Shown here piece by piece: positions 1 through 8,213 of a stretch of DNA of 64,000 bases; within the stretch, counting starts at the first letter, position 1, and each line of letters starts with the position of its first letter. A program made the translations under genes and the position numbers. The notes under the pieces are model-generated. The model saw only the letters and a list, made by a program, of their open reading frames with translations. It had not been told where the DNA came from and searched no databases. The stretch comes from Streptomyces sp. NBC_00286 (lineage in GTDB: Bacteria > Actinomycetota > Actinomycetes > Streptomycetales > Streptomycetaceae), in assembly GCF_036173125.1 (NCBI RefSeq), contig NZ_CP108054.1, positions 6,911,001-6,975,000 on the forward strand. Direction: 5' to 3'.

Positions 1-1
1 G

Positions 2-232
2 CCGGCTCAGCCGCCGCCCCCGTGGCCGGAGGCACCGGCCGCCCCGGGCGACCAGCAGACCTGGCCGGACACGGCTCCGTCGCGCACCGCCGAGGAGGAG
101 CCCACGCCCACCGCCGCGAAGGAACCCACCGCCGAGAAGGAGCCCACGCCCACCCAGCCCGCCATCGCACCGCCGGCAGCGCGGCCCACGTACCCCTGGG
201 AGAAGAAGCCCCGCCCGGAGAGCACGACTTGA
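2..232 (+). CDS. C-terminal end of a proline-rich protein (partial)
   Basis: The reading frame is open from the left edge and stops at TGA 230-232, so only the last 76 residues are present. What is visible is low-complexity Pro/Ala/Glu/Thr sequence with a repeated K-E-P-T-A-E-K-E-P-T-P-T pattern, ending YPWEKKPRPESTT. There is no recognisable domain, and this looks like a disordered tail of a surface or membrane-associated protein. A different frame over the same bases (22-315) is open too, but its Arg/His-rich translation is typical of an out-of-frame shadow. The function cannot be judged from this fragment. It lies 93 bp upstream of degV on the same strand. Confidence 0.55.
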   Translation, partial: PAQPPPPWPEAPAAPGDQQTWPDTAPSRTAEEEPTPTAAKEPTAEKEPTPTQPAIAPPAARPTYPWEKKPRPESTT

Positions 233-325
233 TCCGGGAACGCGACGCGATTCGGCCGAATCGGCAGCGGCAGGCGCGATCTGCCGGGCTGCCGCCCGGG
301 CGTTCCTGCGGGTAATCTCCAGCTC

Positions 326-1171
326 ATGTCCCGCCATGTCGCTATCGTCACCGATTCAACGGCCTACCTGCCGCCGCGGACGATGGAGCGCCACGGCATC
401 ACAGCGGTGCCCCTGACCGTGGTTCTCGGCGACCAGGCACTCGAAGAGGGCACCGAGATCTCGGCCCGCTCACTCGCCCAGGCACTCCAGAAGCGACGCC
501 CCGTCACCACGTCCCGGCCCAGCCCCGCGGTCTTCGCCGAGACCTACCGCAAGGTGGCCGAGTCGGGCGCCACCGGCATCATCTCGCTGCATCTGTCCGC
601 CGAGCTCTCGGGTACGTACGACGCGGCGGTCCTCGCCTCGCGCGAAGCCCCGGTGCCCGTACGGGTCGTGGACACGGGCATGGTCGCCATGGCCCTCGGC
701 TTCTGTGCCCTGGCCGCGGCCGAGTCCGCGGAGGCGGACGGCACGATCGACGAGGCGGTGACCGCGGCGGAGAAGCGGGCCGCCGGCACGTCCGCGTACT
801 TCTACGTCGACACCCTCGACTATCTGCGCCGGGGCGGCCGGATCGGGGCGGCACAGGCCCTGTTCGGGTCCGCGCTGGCCGTGAAACCGCTGCTGGAGCT
901 CAACGGCGGCCGTATCGAACTGCTGGAGAAGGTCCGCACCGCGTCGAAGGCGATCGCCCGCCTCGAGGAGATCGCGGCTGACCGGGCCGGAAGCGCACAG
1001 GTCGACATCGCGGTCCATCATCTCGCCGCGCACGAACGGGCGTCGGCGCTCGCGGAGCGGCTGCGGGCCCGGGTGCCGGGCCTGGCAGATCTGCATGTGA
1101 GCGAGGTCGGGGCGGCCATCGGGGCGCATACGGGGCCCGGGTTGTTGGGGGCTGTGGTCTCGCCTCGGTGA
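326..1171 (+). CDS. DegV family fatty-acid-binding protein
   Basis: A 281-residue DegV-family protein. These proteins bind one long-chain fatty acid between two alpha/beta domains and, in other bacteria, present it to fatty acid kinase. The start VAIVTDSTAYLPP, the PLTVVLGD strand, the TSRPSP lipid-contact loop and ISLHLSAELSGTYDAA are the family hallmarks, and the length is normal. A FakA-like kinase is not seen in the window. The ATG lies eight bases after a TAATCT -10-like hexamer (313-318) with no obvious Shine-Dalgarno sequence, so a leaderless transcript is possible. The next gene on the strand, comEA, starts about 260 bp downstream. Confidence 0.9.
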   Translation: MSRHVAIVTDSTAYLPPRTMERHGITAVPLTVVLGDQALEEGTEISARSLAQALQKRRPVTTSRPSPAVFAETYRKVAESGATGIISLHLSAELSGTYDAAVLASREAPVPVRVVDTGMVAMALGFCALAAAESAEADGTIDEAVTAAEKRAAGTSAYFYVDTLDYLRRGGRIGAAQALFGSALAVKPLLELNGGRIELLEKVRTASKAIARLEEIAADRAGSAQVDIAVHHLAAHERASALAERLRARVPGLADLHVSEVGAAIGAHTGPGLLGAVVSPR

Positions 1172-1431
1172 GCTTTCACGGGGGTTGGTGAGGTATCCCA
1201 CTGTGATGTATCTCGCAAAATGTGTGGGTTATGTGGGGAAGCCGTGTGCTGCGTGCGTGGGTGCCCCGGCGGGCGCTCCGTCAGAGGCTGTGTGGGGAGT
1301 CCTGTCGGGCGCCCTGTCGGACGCCCGTCAGGCTCCTCGTGTGGGTGACGGAGTTATCCACAACTGGGTGGTAATCCACGGGAATTGAGCAAGATCATCG
1401 CGAGAGTGCCGGTGTGCTCGATTCTCATCGC
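1172..1431. other. degV-comEA intergenic region with a DnaA-box-like site
   Basis: The spacer is less G/C-biased than its surroundings and holds no convincing gene. A 67-codon frame at 1185-1388 is open but has no ribosome site and no plausible codon bias. It contains a perfect TTATCCACA nonamer at 1354-1362, the classical DnaA-box sequence, followed at 1371-1380 by GTAATCCACG, a weaker relative. The comEA start lies about 70 bp further on. Confidence 0.5.
1354..1362 (+). promoter_or_regulatory. DnaA-box-like nonamer upstream of comEA
   Basis: The bases read TTATCCACA, identical to the canonical bacterial DnaA box. A single site far from an origin may be a DnaA titration or regulatory site, or may be chance. 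A degenerate second copy lies 17 bp downstream (start to start). Confidence 0.35.
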
Positions 1432-2520
1432 ATGGCACTTCGATCACCTTCACGGACAACGACCGCTACCAGTGGCCCGGGCCGCGGCCCCGTTTCCGAC
1501 GGCCGCGTCCGGCACCGCCGCCGCCCTTACCGAGGCAGGGCGCGCCGACATCAGGCCTCGGCGGAGGCGCTTCGCCTGCGCGCGGAGGCGATCTTCGCTG
1601 AACGGGCAGCAGAACGGCGGGGGTTGGGGCATTGGCCGCCTGACGCCGGTCCGAGGACGCGTGTGCCCCCTCGCGAACGGGCAGTTGGCGGCGATGCGGT
1701 GGGGGCAGGCGGCGCCGAGATGGTCGGCAACGAGGCCGGGGTGGAAGCCGCGGCCAGGTCTGAAGCCGTGTGGCGGGAGCGGGTTGGGCTTGCCGTGCGG
1801 GAGCGGATGCCGCTGTGGCTCCAGTCGAGGTGCGGCCTGGAGCGGAAGAGTGTGATCGCGCTCTCGGTGTTGCTGGTGGTGGCCGCCGTCTTCGCCGTTC
1901 AGCACTTCTGGTCGGGCCGTACCCAGCCGGTGCGTCCGCCAGAGGTGGTACGGGAGGCACCCTCGGCTCCGTACGAGGAAGCGGCGGTGGCACCCGGGTC
2001 CTCAACAGCCGCGCGGGACCCCGTCGGTGCGCCGGGCACGGCGGTCGTGGTGGACGTCATCGGCAAGGTGCGCGAACCGGGTATCCACCGGCTGCCGGCC
2101 GGCTCCCGGGTCGCCGACGCGCTGCGGGCCGCAGGAGGAGTGCGCCCGGGCGCGGACACCGTGGGGCTGAACCGCGCGCGGCTTCTTGTGGACGGCGAGC
2201 AGGTGGTAGTTGGGGCTCCACCCGGCGGGATGGCAGCGGGCGCGACCGGCGGCACAGGCGGTGCCGGTGCCGCCGGCTCCGCTGGTGCCGCGGGCGCTGT
2301 CGGTCCCGGAGGAGCCGCAGCTCCGGCCGCTCCGGTCGCCCTCAACACGGCCACTCTGGAGCAGCTCGACACCTTGCCGGGCGTCGGCCCTGTGCTGGCC
2401 CAGCACATCATCGATTACCGCACACAGCACGGAGGTTTCCGCTCGGTCGACGAACTCCGGGAAGTGAACGGAATCGGTGATCGTCGTTTCGCCGATTTGC
2501 AGAATCTCGTACGGCCATGA
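1432..2520 (+). CDS. comEA: ComEA-like helix-hairpin-helix DNA-binding protein
   Basis: ComEA captures double-stranded DNA outside the membrane for uptake through ComEC. This protein (362 residues from ATG 1432; a GTG at 1414 is the alternative start) has a long basic, poorly conserved N-terminus and one membrane segment (VIALSVLLVVAAVFAV, around residues 143-158). An SLBB-type domain follows (VVDVIGKVREPGIHRLPAG), then a Gly/Ala-rich linker, then the C-terminal tandem helix-hairpin-helix (LNTATLEQLDTLPGVGP and VNGIGDRRFADL). The stop overlaps the comEC start, so the pair is translationally coupled. Streptomycetes are not known for natural transformation, so the physiological role is open. 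The N-terminal 140 residues are unusual in length and Arg-rich. Confidence 0.88.
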   Translation: MALRSPSRTTTATSGPGRGPVSDGRVRHRRRPYRGRARRHQASAEALRLRAEAIFAERAAERRGLGHWPPDAGPRTRVPPRERAVGGDAVGAGGAEMVGNEAGVEAAARSEAVWRERVGLAVRERMPLWLQSRCGLERKSVIALSVLLVVAAVFAVQHFWSGRTQPVRPPEVVREAPSAPYEEAAVAPGSSTAARDPVGAPGTAVVVDVIGKVREPGIHRLPAGSRVADALRAAGGVRPGADTVGLNRARLLVDGEQVVVGAPPGGMAAGATGGTGGAGAAGSAGAAGAVGPGGAAAPAAPVALNTATLEQLDTLPGVGPVLAQHIIDYRTQHGGFRSVDELREVNGIGDRRFADLQNLVRP

Positions 2521-5500
2521 ATGCGCCGGAGGTTTATCCGCTCGGCTTCGCTGTGGAGGGCCCCGCCGTTCGCGGCCCCGGGGCGCCCGGCCCCAGGGCG
2601 GCCGGCTCCGGTGTGCCCAGCGCTGGTGTGCCCGGCTCTGCCGAGCCCGGTCCCGGTGCGCCCAACTCTGGCGGGCGCGACCGCCCGGCCGTGCACGCCG
2701 CCTCTGGGAACCCGCTTGGTTCCTCGCGTCCTCGCCAAGAAGGGCCCACTGACCTGCGGTTGGTGCCGCCCGCATTGGCGGCGTGGGCGACGGCGGCACT
2801 GACGCTGGGCGCGTCACCGGGCTGGACCATCGGGGTGGTGGCCGTCTGTCTGATCGTGGCGGGAGGGTTGCTGGTCACCGGCCGAAATCGTGAGCGCGTC
2901 GTGTCGCACCGCGACCGTAGCGAGGCGGACCGCATGCGCGGCGAACCGGACCGTAGCCACAGCGGATCGGGCCGCATGCGTGCCGGGCCGGAACGCAGCC
3001 ACGGTGAACTAGGCCGCGGGAGCGGTGGCTCGGACGGCGGCAGGGGCGAGCGGGACTGGGACCGCGTCGATCCGGAACGCGGGTACGCCGAGCCGCACCG
3101 CAGCCACGGTGAACCAGGCCGCTGGAGAGGTGAATCGGACCGCGGCAGGGGTGACCTGGACCGGGGCAGGGGCGACTCGGACCGCCGCCGCGCCCAGCCG
3201 GGCCGCAACCGCGCCGCTCCGGAGCGCGGCCACGGCGAATCGGACTGCAGCCGGGCCAAGCCGGAGCGCAGTCACAGTGAGCCGGTACGCAACCGCGCCG
3301 AGCAGGACCGTAACCGCGCCGCTCCGGAGGCCCATCGCGCGCGCCGCCTCCTCCTGTGGCGTACCTGGCCGAAGGCCTCCGTAGCCGCTGTGCTGCTCTG
3401 TGTGGCGGCAGCGGCTGCCTCCGGTGGGCTGCATGGGGCGGACCTGCGCCGTGGCCCCGTCCCGGAGTTGGCACGCCAGTACACCGAGGTCACCGCCGAC
3501 GTCGAGGTCACCTCGGACCCTCGGCTCACCCGGCCTCGGATCAGGGGAGCCCACGCCGCCCCGACCGCCGTACTGCTCAACGCCGAGGTCCGCCGCATCG
3601 AGCAGCCGGACGGGACGGTGACGGCGACACGGACACCGGTTCTGGTGATCGTGACGGTGGGGTCGGGCTCCGGCGACGGCGCCGTGGCGGGGCCGGACTC
3701 CGGGAAGGCGCAACGCTCGCCCTGGCTCTCCCTTCTGCCCTCCACGGAGGTGCGCGTGGCGGCGCGGGTTGTGCCCGAGTTGGGGGACGGTGGTCGGGTC
3801 GCGGCCGTGTTGCGGGTGCAGGGGAGTGGGCCGCCGCGGGTGGTGGGGGAGCCGTCGGGGGCGCAGCGGTTCGCGGGGGAGTTGCGCGCCGGGTTGCGTG
3901 CGGCGACCGAGGGGCTGGAGCCCGATGCACGGGCCCTGTTGCCGGGACTGGTGGTGGGGGACACCTCGCGGATCCCGCCGGAGCTGGACGAGGCGTTCAA
4001 GGCGACTGATCTCACTCACCTGCTGGCCGTCAGCGGCGCCAACTTCACGATCCTGCTCGCCCTGCTCATCGGACCACCGGGCCTTGCGCAGCGCGCCGAA
4101 CGCCGAGGCCTCGCCCCCAGACTCGGCATCCCGCTGCGGGCGACCGCCGTACTCGGTGGCGCGCTCTCACTCGGCTTCGTCATCGTGTGCCGGCCGGACC
4201 CGAGTGTGTTGCGGGCCGCGGCCTGCGGATCGATCGCATTGCTGGCCATCGCCACCGGCCGCCGCAGGTCCCTGATTCCGGCGCTGGCCACGGCGGTCCT
4301 GCTCCTGGTGCTGTACGACCCCTGGCTGTCCAGGAGTTACGGCTTCCTGCTCTCCGTACTCGCGACCGGTGCCCTGCTCACCCTGGCCCCGAGGTGGAGT
4401 GCAGCGCTCCAGAGGCGGCGGGTTCCGCCGCGGCTCGCCGAGGCGCTGGCCGCGGCGGGCGCGGCGCAGGCCGTGTGCGCGCCCGTTGTCGTCGTCCTCT
4501 CGGCTCGGGTGAGCCTGGTGGCGGTGCCATGCAATCTGCTCGCGGAGTTCGCGGTCGCGCCCGCCACGGTGCTGGGCTTCATGACGCTGGCCACGGCCTT
4601 GTGGGCGATGCCGGTCGCCAAGGCGCTGGCGTGGTGCGCGAGTTGGCCCGCGGGCTGGATCGCGGACATCGCCCGCACCGGAGCCGCCGTGCCCGGCGCG
4701 GGCGTGGACTGGCCGGACAGCTGGGCAGGCGCGCTGCTGCTCGCCTGCGTAACCGTGGTGCTCGTACTCGTCGGCCGGAGACTCTTGTGGCACCCCTGGC
4801 TGAGCGCTGCCTGCGGTCTGCTACTCCTGCTGGTACTGGTGCAGCCGGCGCCCCTCACACGGGTGATCACGGGGTGGCCGCCACCTGGCTGGCGGTTCGC
4901 GATGTGCGACGTGGGACAGGGCGATGCGATGGTGCTCGCGGCAGGAGACGGCGCCGGTGTGGTGGTCGACGCGGGACCCGATCCGGTGCTCGTCGACCGG
5001 TGCCTGCGCACGCTCGGCATCACCCGGATCCCCCTCGTCGTGCTCACTCACTTCCACGCGGACCATGTCGCGGGGCTGGCGGGCGTGCTGCGTGGTCGTT
5101 CGGTGGGCGCGATCGAAACGACGGACTTCGAAGAGCCGCTGGACCAGGCGGAGTTCGTGCACCGGCAGGCGGCGGCCCGGCGTATCCCGGTCACCCGCGC
5201 GGTAGCGGGCGAGCGGCGGCGTACGGGCGCGCTCGACTGGCGGGTGCTGTGGCCGCCGCCCCGCCCGGCCCCGACTCCCGAGGGCCCGAACGACTCGAGT
5301 GTGGCCCTGTTCGTACGGTCGGCCGGGCTGACCCTGCTCCTGCTCGGCGACCTCGAACCCCCCGCCCAGCAGGCGCTGTTGAGATCCCCGGCCGGAGCCG
5401 CGCTGGGTGGCGTGGACGTACTCAAGGTCGCCCATCACGGCTCGGCCTACCAGGACCCCGAGCTCATACGCCGGGCAGCGCCACGCCTCGCACTCATCTC

Positions 5501-5648
5501 AGCCGGCGCGGACAACCCGTACGGCCACCCGGCCCCGAGCACGGTGGCGGCACTGCGTGCCGGGGGCGCCACGGTACTGAGCACGGACGAGCACGGGGCG
5601 ATGGCTGTCGCGGGAGAGAGGGACCGCCTGTGGGTGGCGGGAGCCTGA
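2517..5648 (+). CDS. comEC: ComEC/Rec2 DNA uptake channel with internal heptad repeat
   Basis: ComEC forms the membrane channel for single-stranded DNA and carries a metallo-beta-lactamase domain that may degrade the second strand. The 1,043-residue protein has a Pro/Gly-rich head, a first membrane hairpin (about residues 83-120), then an inserted hydrophilic block at residues 136-275. A second hydrophobic segment follows (ASVAAVLLCVAAAAASGG), then the DUF4131-like OB domain, the competence core (LTHLLAVSGANFTILLALL) with many membrane helices, and a C-terminal metallo-hydrolase (CDVGQGDAM, LTHFHADHVAG, VLKVAHHGS). Most actinobacterial homologues are about 750-900 residues; the excess is the insert. 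ATG overlaps the comEA stop by 4 bp. Confidence 0.9.
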   Translation: MNAPEVYPLGFAVEGPAVRGPGAPGPRAAGSGVPSAGVPGSAEPGPGAPNSGGRDRPAVHAASGNPLGSSRPRQEGPTDLRLVPPALAAWATAALTLGASPGWTIGVVAVCLIVAGGLLVTGRNRERVVSHRDRSEADRMRGEPDRSHSGSGRMRAGPERSHGELGRGSGGSDGGRGERDWDRVDPERGYAEPHRSHGEPGRWRGESDRGRGDLDRGRGDSDRRRAQPGRNRAAPERGHGESDCSRAKPERSHSEPVRNRAEQDRNRAAPEAHRARRLLLWRTWPKASVAAVLLCVAAAAASGGLHGADLRRGPVPELARQYTEVTADVEVTSDPRLTRPRIRGAHAAPTAVLLNAEVRRIEQPDGTVTATRTPVLVIVTVGSGSGDGAVAGPDSGKAQRSPWLSLLPSTEVRVAARVVPELGDGGRVAAVLRVQGSGPPRVVGEPSGAQRFAGELRAGLRAATEGLEPDARALLPGLVVGDTSRIPPELDEAFKATDLTHLLAVSGANFTILLALLIGPPGLAQRAERRGLAPRLGIPLRATAVLGGALSLGFVIVCRPDPSVLRAAACGSIALLAIATGRRRSLIPALATAVLLLVLYDPWLSRSYGFLLSVLATGALLTLAPRWSAALQRRRVPPRLAEALAAAGAAQAVCAPVVVVLSARVSLVAVPCNLLAEFAVAPATVLGFMTLATALWAMPVAKALAWCASWPAGWIADIARTGAAVPGAGVDWPDSWAGALLLACVTVVLVLVGRRLLWHPWLSAACGLLLLLVLVQPAPLTRVITGWPPPGWRFAMCDVGQGDAMVLAAGDGAGVVVDAGPDPVLVDRCLRTLGITRIPLVVLTHFHADHVAGLAGVLRGRSVGAIETTDFEEPLDQAEFVHRQAAARRIPVTRAVAGERRRTGALDWRVLWPPPRPAPTPEGPNDSSVALFVRSAGLTLLLLGDLEPPAQQALLRSPAGAALGGVDVLKVAHHGSAYQDPELIRRAAPRLALISAGADNPYGHPAPSTVAALRAGGATVLSTDEHGAMAVAGERDRLWVAGA
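2922..3341 (+). repeat. 20 tandem 21-bp units (heptapeptide repeat) inside comEC
   Basis: The translation can be cut into exactly twenty consecutive heptads, from EADRMRG and EPDRSHS through ESDRGRG, DLDRGRG, QPGRNRA to EQDRNRA and APEAHRA. The consensus is E-x-D/E-R-x-R/H-G/A, carried by degenerate 21-bp units. The frame is kept throughout and conserved ComEC sequence resumes on both sides, so this is a real in-frame insertion. It lies in the loop between the first membrane hairpin and the next hydrophobic segment and has strongly alternating charge. Confidence 0.85.
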
Positions 5649-5937
5649 AGCTCCTGGAGCCGGAGGTCCACGAGCCACGAGCCACGAGCAGGGAGCAGGG
5701 AGCCAGGAGCCGAGGGCCGGAGACCGGAGGCCGGAAGGCCAGGTCCCGGAGACCGGCTCCCGGAGACCGGCTCCCGGAGACCGGCTCCCGGAGACCGGCT
5801 CCCGGAGACCGGCTCCCGGAGACCGGCTCCCGGAGACCGGCTCCCGGAGACCGGCTCCCGGAGACCGGTTCCCGGAGTGCGGCTCCCGGACACCGGGCGG
5901 CCAGATCCCGGAGCGTGACGTCCGCGAAACTGGAGCC
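5649..5937. other. comEC-nat intergenic region, repeat-filled
   Basis: No credible gene. The first 90 bp are imperfect GAGCCACGAGC/GGGAGCAGGGAGCC repeats, followed by the 14-bp array described separately. Frames that run through it on both strands translate to monotonous PGDRLPETGSR or REPVSGSRSPGAGL strings and are artefacts of the repeat. Confidence 0.7.
5751..5890. repeat. 14-bp tandem repeat array, 8 perfect plus 2 variant copies
   Basis: The unit is GACCGGCTCCCGGA. Eight identical copies occupy 5751-5862. A ninth (5863-5876) has one C-to-T change, a tenth (5877-5890) is altered in its first bases, and a partly matching unit precedes the array at 5737-5750. The identity of the copies points to recent expansion. 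The unit is rich in CCGG and near-palindromic CTCCCGGAG, so single strands could fold. It lies 50 bp before the nat start. Confidence 0.9.
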
Positions 5938-6810
5938 ATGGAATCCGTACAGGCAGACGCATATCTCCAGCGGATCGGGGCTGACCGACCGGCGCTGCCC
6001 ACCGCTGACGCTCTCCGGGAACTGCACCTGCGGCATCTGCTGGCCGTGCCGTTCGAGAATCTGTCGATCCATCTGGGAGAGGAGATCGTGCTGGAGGAGA
6101 AACGGCTCTTGGACAAGCTGGTGGGGGCCCGGCGGGGCGGCTTCTGTTACGAGCTGAACGGGGCGTTCGGGGCGCTGCTCGCGGAACTGGGCTTCGAGGT
6201 GACGCTCCTCGCGGCACGGGTGTACGGGGAGGAGGGGCGGCTGGGCATTCCCTTCGACCATCTCGCGCTGCGGGTGCGGACGTCGGACGGGGGTGACTGG
6301 CTGGTCGATGTCGGCTTCGGGGCGAACAGCCACTATCCGCTGGCCTTCCGGGAGCGGGGCGAACAGGCGGATCCGGGCGGCACGTTCCAGTTGGTGGAGG
6401 CCGGGGCGGATCCGGCCGGAGTGCGAGGAGGCGCCGTGGGCTCCGCGGGCGCCAGGGACCTGGACCTGGACCTGGATCTGGCCTTGGAGCTGGACCTGGA
6501 CGTCCTGCGGGACGGTACACCTCAGTACCGACTGGAGCTGCGGCCACGGGCGCTCGAGGACTGCGTGAGCGGTGCCTGGTGGCACAGCACCTCGCCGGTG
6601 TCGCACTTCACGCGATCCCTCGTCTGTTCGCGGCTCACCGACGACGGTGGCCGAATCACGCTCAGCGGACGGAAGCTCACGATCACTGCCGCCGATGGGA
6701 CGAAGGAGGTATCGGATCTGGCCACGGACGAGGAGGTGTTGGAGGCGTACCGGGAGCGATTCGGAATCGTGCTGGAGCGCGTTCCGACGCTAGGGGGAGC
6801 GTATTCCTGA
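5938..6810 (+). CDS. nat: Arylamine N-acetyltransferase
   Basis: Transfers an acetyl group from acetyl-CoA to arylamines or hydrazines through a cysteine intermediate; related enzymes also close amide bonds in natural-product assembly. The Cys-His-Asp triad is complete: Cys70 in RRGGFCYELNG, His108 in PFDHLAL and Asp124 in WLVDVGFG. The length of 290 residues is slightly more than the usual 270-280 because of an Asp-Leu tract at residues 174-189. No biosynthetic cluster is adjacent, so a housekeeping detoxification role is most likely. The start MESVQADAYLQRIG matches the family. The 14-bp repeat array lies immediately upstream. Confidence 0.92.
   Translation: MESVQADAYLQRIGADRPALPTADALRELHLRHLLAVPFENLSIHLGEEIVLEEKRLLDKLVGARRGGFCYELNGAFGALLAELGFEVTLLAARVYGEEGRLGIPFDHLALRVRTSDGGDWLVDVGFGANSHYPLAFRERGEQADPGGTFQLVEAGADPAGVRGGAVGSAGARDLDLDLDLALELDLDVLRDGTPQYRLELRPRALEDCVSGAWWHSTSPVSHFTRSLVCSRLTDDGGRITLSGRKLTITAADGTKEVSDLATDEEVLEAYRERFGIVLERVPTLGGAYS
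6457..6504 (+). repeat. Asp-Leu dipeptide tract within nat
   Basis: A GACCTG-type hexamer is repeated to encode DLDLDLDLALELDLDV in the loop region between the second and third domains of the acetyltransferase. Alternating acidic and hydrophobic residues are unusual in this family. Confidence 0.7.
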
Positions 6811-6977
6811 CGGAAGAAACATAAGCGGAACGGCCAACTCGGGCTGATCATGCCAATAACCAGCACACTTGCTGGATTCCCGTGATGTGGTCGAGTCTTG
6901 CCTCGAAAGCCGCACCAGTGGTCGAATGCATCGCCAACAAACCTGTCTTATTTCATATTGCGCGAGGTGTGTCGTAG

Positions 6978-7865
6978 ATGGTCGGCCGGTGGCTGGGAAG
7001 CCGTAAGAACCGAGTGCAAGGAACGGGTGCGGGCCTCCGCGCTGCCCTGCCGATGCCGACGGGTGCCGGGATGCTCAGCTGCCGGGTGCTGGATCCCGTC
7101 AACCAGCCGGTGTCGCATGCCGAGTTCACGGTCAGCGACGTCAGGGGGCGCAGAGTGGTCGGCGGGGGCGTGGATCCCTTCGGGTCGTTCATGGCGACGG
7201 TTCCCGCGGGGGAGTACCGGCTCGGGGTGTCGGCGGAGGGGTTCACGCCGATCCGGGAGAGCGCCACGGTGCGGGAGAACTCGGTGACCTCGCTCGGCGA
7301 CATGGCGCTTCGCATCGCCCAGCCTCCCCAGCTGCCCGAGCCGGGGGACTGGGAGATCGAGCCGACGCATTCCTCGATCGGGTTCACCGCGCGGCACATC
7401 GGGCTGGCGCGGGTTCATGGCCGGTTCAACACCTTCGCCGGGGTGATACGGGTCGCCGACCCGGTGGAGCACACGGCGATGCACGTGGTGATCGACGCCT
7501 CCTCCATCGACACCAATGTGAAGATGCGCGACGACCATCTGCGCTCGGCGGACTTCCTCGACGTCGACCGCTTCCCCACGCTGGAGTTCTACAGCGACCG
7601 CTTTGTGCACAAGGGCGGCAACCGCTGGGCGGTCACCGGGGCGCTGTCGCTGCACGGCGTGACGCGTACGGTCACGCTCGACACCGAGTACCTCGGGATC
7701 GGCAACGGCATGGAGGGCGAGGTGCGGGCGGCGTGCCGGGCCACCACCGAGCTGCGGCGCGACGACTTCACGGTGAGCTGGCAGACGATGCTCGCCCGTG
7801 GCATCGCCGTGGTCGGGCCCAGCATCCAGATCGCCCTGGACGTACAGGTCGTCCCCAAGAGCTGA
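6978..7865 (+). CDS. YceI family protein with carboxypeptidase-regulatory-like N-terminus
   Basis: YceI domains are lipocalin-like barrels that bind isoprenoid lipids. The C-terminal two thirds (about residues 115-295) show the family pattern: WEIEPTHSSIGFTARHIG, VHGRFNTF, HLRSADFLDVDRFPTLEF, and VTGALSLHGVTRTVTLDTEY. The N-terminal part (SCRVLDPVNQPVSHAEFTV, then GEYRLGVSAEGFTP) resembles a carboxypeptidase regulatory-like or transthyretin-like beta-sandwich, a combination known in Streptomyces. No signal peptide is evident, so it is probably cytoplasmic. The 167-bp upstream gap is relatively A/T-rich and likely carries the promoter. Confidence 0.85.
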   Translation: MVGRWLGSRKNRVQGTGAGLRAALPMPTGAGMLSCRVLDPVNQPVSHAEFTVSDVRGRRVVGGGVDPFGSFMATVPAGEYRLGVSAEGFTPIRESATVRENSVTSLGDMALRIAQPPQLPEPGDWEIEPTHSSIGFTARHIGLARVHGRFNTFAGVIRVADPVEHTAMHVVIDASSIDTNVKMRDDHLRSADFLDVDRFPTLEFYSDRFVHKGGNRWAVTGALSLHGVTRTVTLDTEYLGIGNGMEGEVRAACRATTELRRDDFTVSWQTMLARGIAVVGPSIQIALDVQVVPKS

Positions 7866-7895
7866 GGTGCTCGGCCCGTACCGGAAAATGTCCGG

Positions 7896-8144
7896 GTGAG
7901 CGATGTGAGACATGTGCTGGTGCTGCCCGATCGCGATGCCGCCGAGGAGGCGTTGGAGGCGCTCGGGGAGCGGTTCGGGATAGACGACGAGGAGCCGCAG
8001 CTCGTACGGGATGCCCTGGCCGGTGAGGACGATGCCGAAGACGCGCAGTGGCTGCTGGTCCTGCGCGATGCCGATGCACGGCTGGACGCCGGGGAGCTGG
8101 ACGAGTTCGCGGGCGAGTGGGACGGCTGGCGGGAGGAGCCGTAG
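7896..8144 (+). CDS. Small acidic hypothetical protein
   Basis: An 82-residue protein from a GTG start, 30 bp after the YceI gene and 69 bp before holA. The sequence VRHVLVLPDRDAAEEALEALGERFG followed by an acidic Asp/Glu-rich half suggests a small alpha/beta fold of the kind found in conserved actinobacterial proteins of unknown role. Codon usage (G/C third positions) supports a real gene. No function is proposed. Confidence 0.65.
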   Translation: MSDVRHVLVLPDRDAAEEALEALGERFGIDDEEPQLVRDALAGEDDAEDAQWLLVLRDADARLDAGELDEFAGEWDGWREEP

Positions 8145-8213
8145 CCGCGTGGCAGAGATGCCGGGCTCTCGGCCGAGGGTCGTTGTCAGTGGTGCGTGGG
8201 ATGCTTGAGCGCG

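Noticed and set aside
1185..1388. 67-codon open frame between degV and comEA
   Set aside because: No ribosome site, no domain and untypical codon use.
2890..3474. Frameshift or assembly error as explanation for the ComEC insert
   Set aside because: Exactly 20 in-frame 21-bp units with conserved ComEC sequence on both sides argue for a true insertion.
5690..6547. Minus-strand and plus-strand frames through the 14-bp array
   Set aside because: Their translations are repeat strings created by a 14-bp unit cycling through all frames.
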